64,000 nt of DNA from positions 19,747 through 83,746 of the forward strand of contig CAYGFD010000001.1 of NCBI GenBank assembly GCA_964349095.1, given 5' to 3'. Shown here piece after piece: positions 24,847 through 32,859 of this stretch. The first letter of the stretch is position 1. Every line of letters starts with the position of its first letter. The stretch comes from UBA10001 sp964349095 (GTDB taxonomy: Bacteria > Patescibacteriota > Patescibacteriia > Veblenbacterales > UBA10138). The notes below the pieces were generated by a model. The model was not told the DNA's origin, ran no database searches, and saw only the letters and a program-made list of their open reading frames with translations. The position numbers were made by a program, and so were the translations under genes.

Positions 24847-26352
24847 ATGACCACTACTATTTATCGAAAGTATCGGCCGCAGTTTTTTTCTGACGTCATT
24901 GGTCAGGAGCATGTAACTAAGACTTTGCAAAATGAATTGGCTACCAATAAGTTGGCTCATGCTTATTTGTTTTGCGGTATTCGTGGGGTCGGTAAAACAA
25001 CACTCGCTAGATTGCTAGCCAAGTCACTGAATTGTCAGAAAAGAAAAGCTGGGGATTATGAGCCATGTGATAAATGTGATTCGTGTTTAGCTATTAAAAG
25101 TGGTTCTTCTTTAGACTTGCTTGAATTAGACGCCGCCTCTAATAGAAGGATCGATGACATTAGAGAAATAAAAGAACATATTCCCTATGGTCCGGTTTCC
25201 AGTAATTACAAGGTCGTCATCATCGACGAGGTCCACATGTTAACAACCGAAGCTTTCAATGCATTACTTAAAACTTTGGAAGAGCCCCCAACCCATACGA
25301 TTTTCGTTTTAGCCACCACCGAGATTCATAAATTACCTGAAACCATTATTTCCCGTTGTCAGCGGTTTGATTTTCATAAAGTGCCGGCGCGGACCATTGC
25401 AACAAGACTTACTGAGATAGCTAAGTCAGAGGATGTAAAAATAGAGGATGATGTGCTAATGGAGGTGGCGCGACTTTCTGGTGGTTCCACTAGAGACGCC
25501 GAGAGTATGTTAGGAAAGTTACTTTCACTGGGAGAGAAAAAAATAGGCATGACTGAAGCTTTATTGGTTTTACCTAGATCAGATATTGGGACAGCTTTAA
25601 AGTTGTTAGAGTTTTTAGTTAAGAAAAATGGAGCCGAAGCAGTGGGGTTGATTAATGGATTCTATGATGAGGGCGGAGATTTGGATTACTTACATAACCA
25701 GACAACTGAATTGATGAGGAAATTATTACTTATTAAGTTAGGCGGCGGTTTAACAAAGTTATCAAGTTATGATTTATCTCCTGAACAGGAAGAGCAATTG
25801 GTTAAGTTGGCGCAAATGATAACAGCTCTGCAGGTTCAGCAAGTTTTGGAAGAGTGGCTTAGGGTCCAAAGTTTTAATAATCAAACCGATATTTTGCAGC
25901 TGCCTATAGAAATGGCAATTATCTCTATTACTGAGAGAAATACTTCGAGCAGGGAAGTTATTGTAGAACGACCAGTTAGTAAACCAGAGTCGATGGTGAC
26001 TTTTAAAAAGGAAACAGAGCCATTAACAACAGAGACTCCAGCCTCTCCAACAGTAATTGGCGATTGGTCGCAAGTGATTGATAAACTCAAGGCTTTTAAT
26101 CATTCGCTGTCATTTATTTTGAGCTCGGCCGCTTTTGAGGGCGTCAAAGATGATAAGTTAGTGGTCAATTTCAATTACAAGCTACATTATGAAAGAGTAA
26201 ACAGCGCCAAGATTAAACAGGTGATAGATGATGCTATTAAAAGTGTATATGGTAGGGCGTTAAAGTTTTCTCCTCGGGTTGTGGAAAACACACCAGTCAA
26301 AGATGATTTATTGTCGGCTGTTCTCAACACATTTGGTGGCAAAGTAAATTAA
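24847..26352 (+). CDS. dnaX: DNA polymerase III subunit gamma/tau
   Basis: Clamp-loader ATPase. 501 residues: Walker A GIRGVGKTTLARLL near 44-57, a four-Cys zinc module (Cys in LNCQK, EPCDKCDSC), Walker B VVIIDEVHML and sensor 1 TTEIHKLPETIISRCQRFDF. The C-terminal part is shorter than in full tau, with one folded domain near 400-480. The dnaX-type start MTTTIYRKYRPQFF is standard. Confidence 0.96.
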   Translation: MTTTIYRKYRPQFFSDVIGQEHVTKTLQNELATNKLAHAYLFCGIRGVGKTTLARLLAKSLNCQKRKAGDYEPCDKCDSCLAIKSGSSLDLLELDAASNRRIDDIREIKEHIPYGPVSSNYKVVIIDEVHMLTTEAFNALLKTLEEPPTHTIFVLATTEIHKLPETIISRCQRFDFHKVPARTIATRLTEIAKSEDVKIEDDVLMEVARLSGGSTRDAESMLGKLLSLGEKKIGMTEALLVLPRSDIGTALKLLEFLVKKNGAEAVGLINGFYDEGGDLDYLHNQTTELMRKLLLIKLGGGLTKLSSYDLSPEQEEQLVKLAQMITALQVQQVLEEWLRVQSFNNQTDILQLPIEMAIISITERNTSSREVIVERPVSKPESMVTFKKETEPLTTETPASPTVIGDWSQVIDKLKAFNHSLSFILSSAAFEGVKDDKLVVNFNYKLHYERVNSAKIKQVIDDAIKSVYGRALKFSPRVVENTPVKDDLLSAVLNTFGGKVN

Positions 26353-26424
26353 TTGTTAGCAAGAAGGCGAGACAGCAGGGTAGGGTTGATTTTTTTGTGA
26401 AATTTTAATAATATGTTGGAACAT

Positions 26425-26498
26425 TGCGGGATCGTCTAATGGTAGGACTTCGCCCTCTGGAGGCGACTATCTTGGTTCGAATCCAAGTCCCGCAGCCA
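26425..26498 (+). tRNA. tRNA-Gln (anticodon CUG), CCA encoded
   Basis: A full cloverleaf can be drawn: acceptor TGCGGGA/TCCCGCA, D-stem GTCT/GGAC, anticodon stem TCGCC/GGCGA with loop CTCTGGA (anticodon CTG, reading CAG), T-stem CTTGG/CCAAG with loop TTCGAAT. A U1-A72 pair and discriminator G are typical of tRNA-Gln. The CCA end is in the DNA. A degenerate copy of the 3' part recurs at about 27186-27219. Confidence 0.95.
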
Positions 26499-26544
26499 GT
26501 TTAAACGCGGTTCGATGCTCAAAGAGCGTCGATAAGTTAAACAC

Positions 26545-27111
26545 ATGAAAACAGCAATTATAATACATGGCTACAATAATAAGTCGGAATATTTAGATAC
26601 AAGCCGTCCATCTGCTTCTAACGATCATTGGATTCCTTGGATTCAAAGACAGCTTTTGCTAAATGGAATTGAAGCCCAGACCCCAGAAATGCCAGGATTT
26701 TATCAGCCGAATTATGAAAAATGGAGAGAAGCTCTGGAAAAGTTTGGCGTTGATGAGAACACTATGTTGGTTGGACATAGTTGTGGCGGAGGCTTTCTTG
26801 TAAGGTGGCTAAGCGAAAATAATGTAAAAGTCGGAAAAGTTGTTTTGGTTGCTCCTTGGTTAGATCCAGAAGAGAAGATTATCCCTAACTTTTTTAAATT
26901 TGAAATTAATCCCGATATATCCGCGAAGACAGCAGATCTTACAATAATGTATTCAACAGATGACGACCCCTCGATACTAAAAAGTATTGAAATTCTTAAG
27001 GCTAAATTAAAGAATGTTAAATTCAAAGAGTATCACGACAAAGGCCATTTTGTATTAGGTGATTTAAAGACAGAAAAATTCCCAGAACTCTTATCTATTC
27101 TTCTGGATTAG
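26545..27111 (+). CDS. RBBP9/YdeN-type alpha/beta hydrolase
   Basis: 188 residues with the small serine-hydrolase fold of the RBBP9/YdeN family: IIHGYNNKSEY at the start, nucleophile elbow GHSCGGGF (Ser near residue 79), Asp in the DDDPS loop near 138 and catalytic His in DKGHF near 167. The substrate is unknown. It lies between tRNA-Gln and a degenerate copy of the tRNA 3' end, so it may have arrived by site-specific insertion. No Shine-Dalgarno site. Confidence 0.88.
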   Translation: MKTAIIIHGYNNKSEYLDTSRPSASNDHWIPWIQRQLLLNGIEAQTPEMPGFYQPNYEKWREALEKFGVDENTMLVGHSCGGGFLVRWLSENNVKVGKVVLVAPWLDPEEKIIPNFFKFEINPDISAKTADLTIMYSTDDDPSILKSIEILKAKLKNVKFKEYHDKGHFVLGDLKTEKFPELLSILLD

Positions 27112-27185
27112 CGCTCAAGACCAGTCGTTAGTGATAAAATGGCATTGGTCTAAATCAGCCGTGCCGGTTTTGACCATTAAAAGGT

Positions 27186-27219
27186 CTGAGCTCAAGCTCG
27201 CCAGCCAGTTTGAGCGTAC
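27186..27219 (+). repeat. Degenerate copy of the tRNA-Gln 3' end plus flank
   Basis: The stretch starting GGTCTGAGCTCAAG and running through GCCAGCCAGTTTGAGCG aligns with the tRNA T-arm/acceptor end and its downstream flank (GGTTCGAATCCAAG through GCAGCCAGTTTAAACG). By eye about three quarters of positions match, including a ten-base identical CAGCCAGTTT. It could be a worn att-like repeat bounding the hydrolase gene (inference). Confidence 0.45.
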
Positions 27220-27281
27220 AACCGCAGTTTCATTGTCGGCAGATGGTAGGCACCGCAGTCAAACTATTGTAAAATTTAAAC

Positions 27282-28637
27282 ATGTTTAAGTTTTCGAATG
27301 AAGTACACGCCGAAGCTAAGGAAAAAGCTATGCGCGCAGGCGGTAAGAAGACTAAAGGTCTAAAAAAGATTAGTCGATTTTTACGTATATTTGGTCCAGG
27401 TATTGTCACTGGTGCGGCCGATGATGATCCGTCTGGAATTGCGACATACTCCCAAGGAGGAGCGCAGTTTGGTTTTCAGATGCCGTGGACAATGCTATTT
27501 ACTCTTCCGCTCATGACCTCAGTACAGGAAGCATGCATGCGCATCGGAGCTGTAACAGGCAAAGGATTGGCTGCGGTCATCCGAGATAACTATTCAAAGA
27601 AAATATTATATGCGGTAGTGCTCCTAGTTGTGTGTGCGAATACCCTCAATATAGGCTCAGACCTTGGAGCAATGGCCGCGAGTACAAGGCTCATTTTCCC
27701 CGACATACCGTTTGCAGTCCTGACCGTTGGGTTTGCGATTCTTATGATTCTCTTGGAAGTTTTTATTCCGTATCGCAGCTATATCCGTATTTTAAAATGG
27801 CTGGCAACAGCACTGTTCGCTTATATGATCACTGCATTCCTTGTGGCAGTACCATGGACAGCTGTCATTACGGCCACTCTCGTTCCGCATATACAATGGA
27901 GCAGTGAATATCTGTATATTATTGTGGCAATTTTTGGCACCACGATCTCGCCCTATCTTTTCTTCTGGCAGACAAGTAATGTCGTTGAAGACGAAATAAT
28001 GGAACACCGGCTTACTCAGGGCGGTGGAATTCCCAAACTCTCCCGCTCTTATTTGAAACGGCTTCGCATTGATAATGCACTGGGTATGTTTTTCTCCAAT
28101 TTTATGGCCTGGTTTATGATTGTGGTCGGTGCGGTCGTGCTCAATCAGGCCGGAGTGACAAATATAAATTCGGCTGCCGATGCGGCAAAAGCCCTTGAAC
28201 CCTTAGTGCATACGTTTCCTAACGCAGGCCTCCTTGCTAAAATTATTTTCTCCGTCGGTATTATTGGGATTGGTCTCCAGAGCATTCCAGTTCTGGCTGG
28301 AAGTTCAGCATATGCTGTTGCCGAAACATTCAGCTGGAAAGAAGGGTTGTTCCGTAAATTCAAACAATCTCGAAATTTTTATTTCGTCATTATTTTGGGG
28401 ACTTTAGTAGGTTTGATTTTTAACTTTATCGGATTTGACCCGATAAAGGCGCTCGTATTTACCGCGGTATTTAACGGTATTGCAGCCGTACCGCTTATTT
28501 TTCTTATCACGCGTATTTCCAGTAGGGAAGATATCTTGGGAGAGCATAAAAGTGGAATTGGCTCGCGTCTGGGCCTATGGACCGCCTTTATCGTTATGGG
28601 TGTATTTGCTGTGGCATTAATCCTATCGTTTGTTTAG
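27282..28637 (+). CDS. Nramp-related divalent metal transporter
   Basis: 451 residues, about eleven transmembrane helices of the LeuT fold. Helix 1 has GPGIVTGAADDDPSGIATYSQ in place of the classical DPGN, and helix 6 has GTTISPYLFFWQTSNVVEDE in place of the MPH metal-binding motif. This variant belongs to the Nramp-related subgroup, not the Mn/Fe MntH type, so the metal cannot be assigned with confidence (Mg or another divalent ion is possible). The codons look more GC-rich than in flanking genes, which suggests recent transfer. A terminator follows. Confidence 0.88.
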   Translation: MFKFSNEVHAEAKEKAMRAGGKKTKGLKKISRFLRIFGPGIVTGAADDDPSGIATYSQGGAQFGFQMPWTMLFTLPLMTSVQEACMRIGAVTGKGLAAVIRDNYSKKILYAVVLLVVCANTLNIGSDLGAMAASTRLIFPDIPFAVLTVGFAILMILLEVFIPYRSYIRILKWLATALFAYMITAFLVAVPWTAVITATLVPHIQWSSEYLYIIVAIFGTTISPYLFFWQTSNVVEDEIMEHRLTQGGGIPKLSRSYLKRLRIDNALGMFFSNFMAWFMIVVGAVVLNQAGVTNINSAADAAKALEPLVHTFPNAGLLAKIIFSVGIIGIGLQSIPVLAGSSAYAVAETFSWKEGLFRKFKQSRNFYFVIILGTLVGLIFNFIGFDPIKALVFTAVFNGIAAVPLIFLITRISSREDILGEHKSGIGSRLGLWTAFIVMGVFAVALILSFV

Positions 28638-28672
28638 TTATCTGCTGCGACTCTACAGTGCTTTATTGAAAA

Positions 28673-28700
28673 AGTAACTAGATAAGACTAGTTATTTTTT
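28673..28700 (+). terminator. Intrinsic terminator of the Nramp-related gene
   Basis: TAACTAG/CTAGTTA with a six-base loop and a T-run. Confidence 0.82.
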
Positions 28701-28740
28701 GTATATGGATATATTTTAATAGAAGGACTATGATAATTAT

Positions 28741-29394
28741 ATGAGCAACAAAGTAATTAAAGTAATAACCATTTTATTAATCGCAGCCTCTGTATTGATA
28801 GGGTTATATGCTTATCCACAACTACCGGAGCGGGTAGCTTCGCACTGGAACGCAGCCGGAGAAGTGGATGGTTACATGTCCCGTTTCTGGGGTGTGTTTA
28901 TATTGCCGATAATTTTAGTAGCGATGTATTTACTTTTAATCTTCTTCCCGCGTATTGATCCTTTTAAAAAAAATATTGAATCATTTAAACAATATTACAA
29001 CGGGATTATATTGACGATTATTGTTTTTCTATTCTATGTTTATATACTTTCGATAGCTGCAAATCTAGGTTGGGAATTTAATATGACTTTGGCTATTATA
29101 CCAATGATGGCTATATTTATATTTGTTCTTGGCGCGCTCTTAAAGAAGACTAAGCGCAATTGGTTTATGGGGATTAGGACGCCTTGGACATTATCTAGCG
29201 ACAGCGTTTGGGATAAAACGCATTTACTCGGTAGTAAGCTATTTATGATGGCGGGCGTTATAACTATTTTTGGAATATTTTTTCCCAAATACACTTTGTA
29301 TTTAGGTATTTTTCCTCTGATAATCGCAGCTGTTGTAACAATCATTTACTCCTACATTTTTTTTCAACAAGAACAGAGACAAAGTTCCAAATAA
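28741..29394 (+). CDS. SdpI/DUF1648 family membrane protein
   Basis: 217 residues, six hydrophobic helices. The N-terminal DUF1648 segment (LPERVASHWNAAGEVDGYMSRF) and C-terminal SdpI-type segment (NWFMGIRTPWTLSSDSVWDK) are both clear. In Bacillus SdpI gives immunity to the SdpC toxin and acts in signalling; most homologues have no assigned role. No toxin gene is visible nearby. Confidence 0.88.
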   Translation: MSNKVIKVITILLIAASVLIGLYAYPQLPERVASHWNAAGEVDGYMSRFWGVFILPIILVAMYLLLIFFPRIDPFKKNIESFKQYYNGIILTIIVFLFYVYILSIAANLGWEFNMTLAIIPMMAIFIFVLGALLKKTKRNWFMGIRTPWTLSSDSVWDKTHLLGSKLFMMAGVITIFGIFFPKYTLYLGIFPLIIAAVVTIIYSYIFFQQEQRQSSK

Positions 29395-29418
29395 AAAAAG
29401 CCCAGATGTTTTGGGCTT
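29392..29418 (-). terminator. Intrinsic terminator of minus-strand gene G
   Basis: AAGCCCA/TGGGCTT stem; the T-run is on the minus-strand side. Confidence 0.8.
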
Positions 29419-29426
29419 GATGAAAA

Positions 29427-29669
29427 TTAGGGTGAGAGTAGAAGGCGGTGGGGTTGGGGCACTCGATGGGGTGTGCCGCAGAATTTAATTTTGAGGTGGT
29501 CGTGGCGAGCAAGTTCAAGAGCGAGTTGGTTTTCTGACCATGGCGTCAGGTTTCCACGGCCGATGTTGTTGATCATTCTGGGGTGAGTGTAAAGTTCGTC
29601 AATTTCTTGTGGGGTGGCGCAACCCTCGTGGATTTTTGATAATGAAATTAAAGTAATATTGCGCTCCAT
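29427..29669 (-). CDS. Stand-alone small gene G, unknown 80-residue protein
   Basis: A soluble, His- and Leu-rich protein with no membrane segment; not recognised. Start fixed by GGAGGAG two to three bases before the ATG. The leader contains TCGTTCT (minus strand, 29691-29697). It has its own promoter and terminator. GC is high in the 3' third (for example around 29440-29470). Confidence 0.65.
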   Translation of the reverse strand: MERNITLISLSKIHEGCATPQEIDELYTHPRMINNIGRGNLTPWSENQLALELARHDHLKIKFCGTPHRVPQPHRLLLSP

Positions 29670-29706
29670 CTCTCCTCCGTAAATTTATAAAGAACGACGC
29701 ATAGTT

Positions 29707-29735
29707 AGGTTAGACCCTGATTTATAATTGGTCAA
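29707..29735 (-). promoter_or_regulatory. Promoter of gene G (minus strand)
   Basis: On the minus strand: TTGACC, 17 bp, TAACCT, five bases after the terminator stem of gene H. Confidence 0.72.
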
Positions 29736-29766
29736 TAAAAAAAACCTTACTTTGAGGTAAGGTTTT
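29735..29766 (-). terminator. Intrinsic terminator of minus-strand gene H
   Basis: AAAACCTTA/TAAGGTTTT-type stem with an eight-base T-run on the minus strand. Confidence 0.85.
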
Positions 29767-29773
29767 GCGTGAC

Positions 29774-30181
29774 TCACAGAATCACATAAGCTTGGGTAAT
29801 TAGGAGAATGATAACTGAGCAAAAAAATGACCAGTATATTGAATGAATCTTGTAATCAACCAGTCGATAGTCCCGGACTAATCCCGGTGACTCGGGGTCT
29901 GTGGTTAGGACGTAGGTTGCTAGTCCTATGAATAAAAGAATTCCGACAATCACGGGCACGATGGGGGCCAGCAAGATTAAAACAAGATAGTCAGGATTTA
30001 CAGCCTCGGCCAGGGAAGTGAAGTTCAGTGTGGTTAAAATAAATAGAAGAACTAAAGCGAAGCTAATGAAAACAATTGCCGTAATGGCAAGGTTGCGACC
30101 CATGTCGTAGGTTTTAACGATTCTTATAAATACCAACGACATAAAAGCCACAAGGGCTGAGATAATCCATAAGGCATTCAT
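29774..30181 (-). CDS. Stand-alone small gene H, 135-residue four-helix membrane protein
   Basis: Hydrophobic segments at about 2-20, 31-52, 68-92 and 113-133; no family recognised. AGAGGA lies four bases upstream of the ATG at 30181. Promoter TTGCCT, 17 bp, TAAGGT on the minus strand at 30221-30249. Genes G and H form a tandem pair of independent units, like D and E. Confidence 0.68.
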   Translation of the reverse strand: MNALWIISALVAFMSLVFIRIVKTYDMGRNLAITAIVFISFALVLLFILTTLNFTSLAEAVNPDYLVLILLAPIVPVIVGILLFIGLATYVLTTDPESPGLVRDYRLVDYKIHSIYWSFFCSVIILLITQAYVIL

Positions 30182-30220
30182 TTCATCCTCTCTAATTGGT
30201 TATGAACAGTGTTTTTTGCC

Positions 30221-30249
30221 ACCTTATCACCTCATTATTTAATAGGCAA
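30221..30249 (-). promoter_or_regulatory. Promoter of gene H (minus strand)
   Basis: On the minus strand: TTGCCT, 17 bp, TAAGGT. Confidence 0.6.
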
Positions 30250-30280
30250 TAGTTACTACTTCGTATATTTTACAATATTC

Positions 30281-30309
30281 TTGACATAAATGTCATAATA
30301 TGATATAAT
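30281..30309 (+). promoter_or_regulatory. Promoter and overlapping palindrome of the 30.3 kb operon
   Basis: TTGACA, 17 bp, TATAAT: a perfect consensus. The start codon lies 11 bp after the -10 box, so the mRNA is nearly leaderless. TGACAT-AA-ATGTCA at 30282-30295 is a palindrome overlapping the -35 box and is a candidate operator. Confidence 0.88.
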
Positions 30310-30319
30310 TAAGTGGTAT

Positions 30320-31441
30320 ATGAGTGCAGATCAAGGTTCAATTCTTGATAAAATCATTTCAACACAACAGTTTTCCAGAAAGGAACATTTTCGTCCCCAG
30401 GAGGTTCTGGCAGAAATAATGCGAAGTTTGAATGAAAGAGAGGCGCAAGTTGTTATGCGCCGTTTTGGTTTACCCGATAATGAGCACGAAACTCTGGAAA
30501 GTGTTGGTAAAAGCTTCAATATTACTCGCGAAAGGGTAAGGCAGATAGAAAAGTTGGTCATAAATAAGATAAAAGCGAACGATAAGATGCAGGATCTGCT
30601 AAGTCCGGTACGAGCGGTTATAGTGGAAACTTTAGAAACAGAAGGCGGGGCCATGACCGAGGATCATTTACTTAAGTCACTAAATGACACATCTTCCCAA
30701 GATGTTCCTAAAAATACCCTGTCGTTTTATTTGAACTTTTTACTTGATGATGTCGTTTCTAAAATTAGTGATGAAAATTTTTTGGATGCCTGGATGCTCA
30801 AGACCGCGTCGCTTGATGCTCTGAAAAACCTCAGCAATATTGCAAAAACAATATTGGAAAAAGCTAATCGACCACTATCCGACGAAATTTTATGGCATGA
30901 AATGTCCAAAGTAGGGAATTTATTATCTCCTCTAGGTGACGCGCTTACCGATGTTCGGGTGACGGTTTCGCTTTTGGAAATTTCTAATGATATTAAGCGT
31001 AATCCGTATGGTGAATGGGGGTTAACTGTTTGGGACACTATCACTCCTAAGCGAATGAGTGATAAAATATACTTAGTACTAAAGAAAAAGGGGAGCCCCT
31101 TACATTTTAGGGAAATTACCAATCTAATTAACGATCAAAAGTTTGATCATAAACAGGCGCACGCACCTACGGTGCACAACGAGTTGATTTTGGATAGTCG
31201 TTTTGTGTTGGTGGGTCGTGGAATCTACGCTTTATCAGAGTGGGGATACAAGCCCGGCGCAGTGGCGGATGTGATCGTTGAGATTATAAAGCAAAAAGGT
31301 CCGCTTACTAGAGACGAGGTTGTGACTGAAGTATTATCGCGTAGAGTTGTACAAGCTGGTACAATTCATTTAGCTCTAACTAACAAAAAAATATTTATAA
31401 GAAACGAGCAGGGTAAATATACTCTAGCTAATCAAAATTAA
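30320..31441 (+). CDS. Sigma-region-4-like and HARE-HTH domain protein
   Basis: 373 residues. The N-terminal 30-95 part is a sigma70 region 4 look-alike: LNEREAQVVMRRFGLP followed by the helix-turn-helix ESVGKSFNITRERVRQIEK. No sigma region 2 is present, so it cannot be a complete sigma factor. The C-terminal part (about 255-330) matches a HARE-HTH winged helix (SDKIYLVLKKKGSPLHFREI, then GRGIYALSEWG) as in the RNA polymerase delta subunit, followed by a second winged-helix-like repeat. It probably modulates RNA polymerase and may autoregulate through the palindrome at its promoter (inference). Confidence 0.82.
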   Translation: MSADQGSILDKIISTQQFSRKEHFRPQEVLAEIMRSLNEREAQVVMRRFGLPDNEHETLESVGKSFNITRERVRQIEKLVINKIKANDKMQDLLSPVRAVIVETLETEGGAMTEDHLLKSLNDTSSQDVPKNTLSFYLNFLLDDVVSKISDENFLDAWMLKTASLDALKNLSNIAKTILEKANRPLSDEILWHEMSKVGNLLSPLGDALTDVRVTVSLLEISNDIKRNPYGEWGLTVWDTITPKRMSDKIYLVLKKKGSPLHFREITNLINDQKFDHKQAHAPTVHNELILDSRFVLVGRGIYALSEWGYKPGAVADVIVEIIKQKGPLTRDEVVTEVLSRRVVQAGTIHLALTNKKIFIRNEQGKYTLANQN

Positions 31442-31450
31442 AACTAAACT

Positions 31451-32857
31451 ATGGATTGGGAGGCAATCCGGATCTCAATTGAACAATTTACTAATTTAGG
31501 CCCTTTAGAACAGCAGTGGTGGATATTCACACACGGCGGTTGGGCGCTTATTTTATTTATTGGAGTTCCGTTGTGGCTAAAGGAAAGGTTAAGGAGAAAA
31601 CGCATCGAGCATATCGAGCATACTAAGTATGTTTTGTTAGCCTTGGACGTACCAAAAGGTACCGAACAATCACCGAAGGCTGTGGAAAGTATTTTTACTG
31701 CTTTGGCTGGTGCGCATAGTCATGGTAATTTAATTGAGCATTATTGGGATGGCCATGTTCAGGAGCCATTTAGTTTTGAAATAGCTTCTCTAGGCGGTTA
31801 TATTCAATTTTTTGTTAGAACCCCAGAACAATTTCGTGATCTGGTGGAGGCGGCAATTTATGCTCAGTATCCGGACGCTGAAATTATTGAGAGTGAGGAC
31901 TACGTCGATCGTATTCCGTCTTTTTATGATACTGAAGAATTTGACTTGTGGGGAACGGAATTAACATTTACTAATAAAAATTATTTTCCCATTAGAACTT
32001 ATCCGGAATTTGAGCACACCGCTAGTGAAGATTTTAAGGATCCAATGGCTGGTATTTTGGAAATATTATCGCGTGTTCATCCAGATGAGGATGTTTGGTT
32101 GCAATTTTTAGTGACGCCGATAGAAGATGAGTGGAAAGAAGAGGGTTTAGCGGTAGTAGAAAAAATGGCTGGCGTCACACATGCAGCTCATAAACCAGGG
32201 GTAGCGGCGAGAATGGGCAGTGGTTTAGTGGAAACACTGAGGGTAATGGGACACTCATTAATACCTTATAATAAGGATGAGGAGACTCATACCACAGAGA
32301 AATCTACGACCAATGATAAAAGAGTAACGCCTGGGCAGAAAGTAATAATGGAAGCGATTGAGAAGAAAATTGCTAAAATTGGATTTAGAGTAAAACCTAG
32401 AATGATTTATTGGGGAAGGCGCGAAACTTTCACTAAGGGCAGAGGAGTAGCCGCAGTTATGGGAGCTATTCAACAATTTAATACTTTAAATTTAAATGGT
32501 TTTAAACCATCAAAATTGGTTACTACTAAAGCCAACTATTTTTTGGTTAAAAGTAGGATAACAAAACGTCAGAGAAAAGTTTTGATTGCTTATAAACGTC
32601 GTGACCCGTTTCGAGGTGCTGGGCCAGGGATTATTTTAAATACTGAAGAATTAGCAACGGTATTCCATTTCCCAGTCGCAACAGTTAAAGCACCGTTGGT
32701 GAGAAAAACCGAGTTGAAAAAGTCGGAGCCACCTTTTGCACTCCCTGTGTTTAGAAGTCAGGGTCGGGTGCAGGTAGACTCTCAAGTTAATAGAGGTGAT
32801 GAACCTTCTCGAAAGACGGGTGGCGGATCACCAACTAATTTACCGATTATTGAATAA
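31451..32857 (+). CDS. Membrane-anchored N-terminal half of a split TraG-like system
   Basis: 468 residues: a transmembrane helix near 28-45, then a soluble region that parallels the first half of the ATPase at 20957-23503. Both have a strand VLLALDVP/LLITVPK, a YAQYPDAEIIE/LSHYPHANIEA segment, and the same end: IILNTEELATVFHFP against IVLNTEELATIYHFP. The ATPase half is encoded separately by the next gene, 2 bp downstream. A basic stretch (residues about 47-55) follows the membrane helix. Confidence 0.75.
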   Translation: MDWEAIRISIEQFTNLGPLEQQWWIFTHGGWALILFIGVPLWLKERLRRKRIEHIEHTKYVLLALDVPKGTEQSPKAVESIFTALAGAHSHGNLIEHYWDGHVQEPFSFEIASLGGYIQFFVRTPEQFRDLVEAAIYAQYPDAEIIESEDYVDRIPSFYDTEEFDLWGTELTFTNKNYFPIRTYPEFEHTASEDFKDPMAGILEILSRVHPDEDVWLQFLVTPIEDEWKEEGLAVVEKMAGVTHAAHKPGVAARMGSGLVETLRVMGHSLIPYNKDEETHTTEKSTTNDKRVTPGQKVIMEAIEKKIAKIGFRVKPRMIYWGRRETFTKGRGVAAVMGAIQQFNTLNLNGFKPSKLVTTKANYFLVKSRITKRQRKVLIAYKRRDPFRGAGPGIILNTEELATVFHFPVATVKAPLVRKTELKKSEPPFALPVFRSQGRVQVDSQVNRGDEPSRKTGGGSPTNLPIIE

Positions 32858-32859
32858 TT

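Noticed and set aside
27112..27281. Second tRNA gene after the hydrolase
   Set aside because: Only the T-arm/acceptor-like end resembles tRNA-Gln; no D-arm or anticodon arm can be drawn, so it is listed as a degenerate repeat only.
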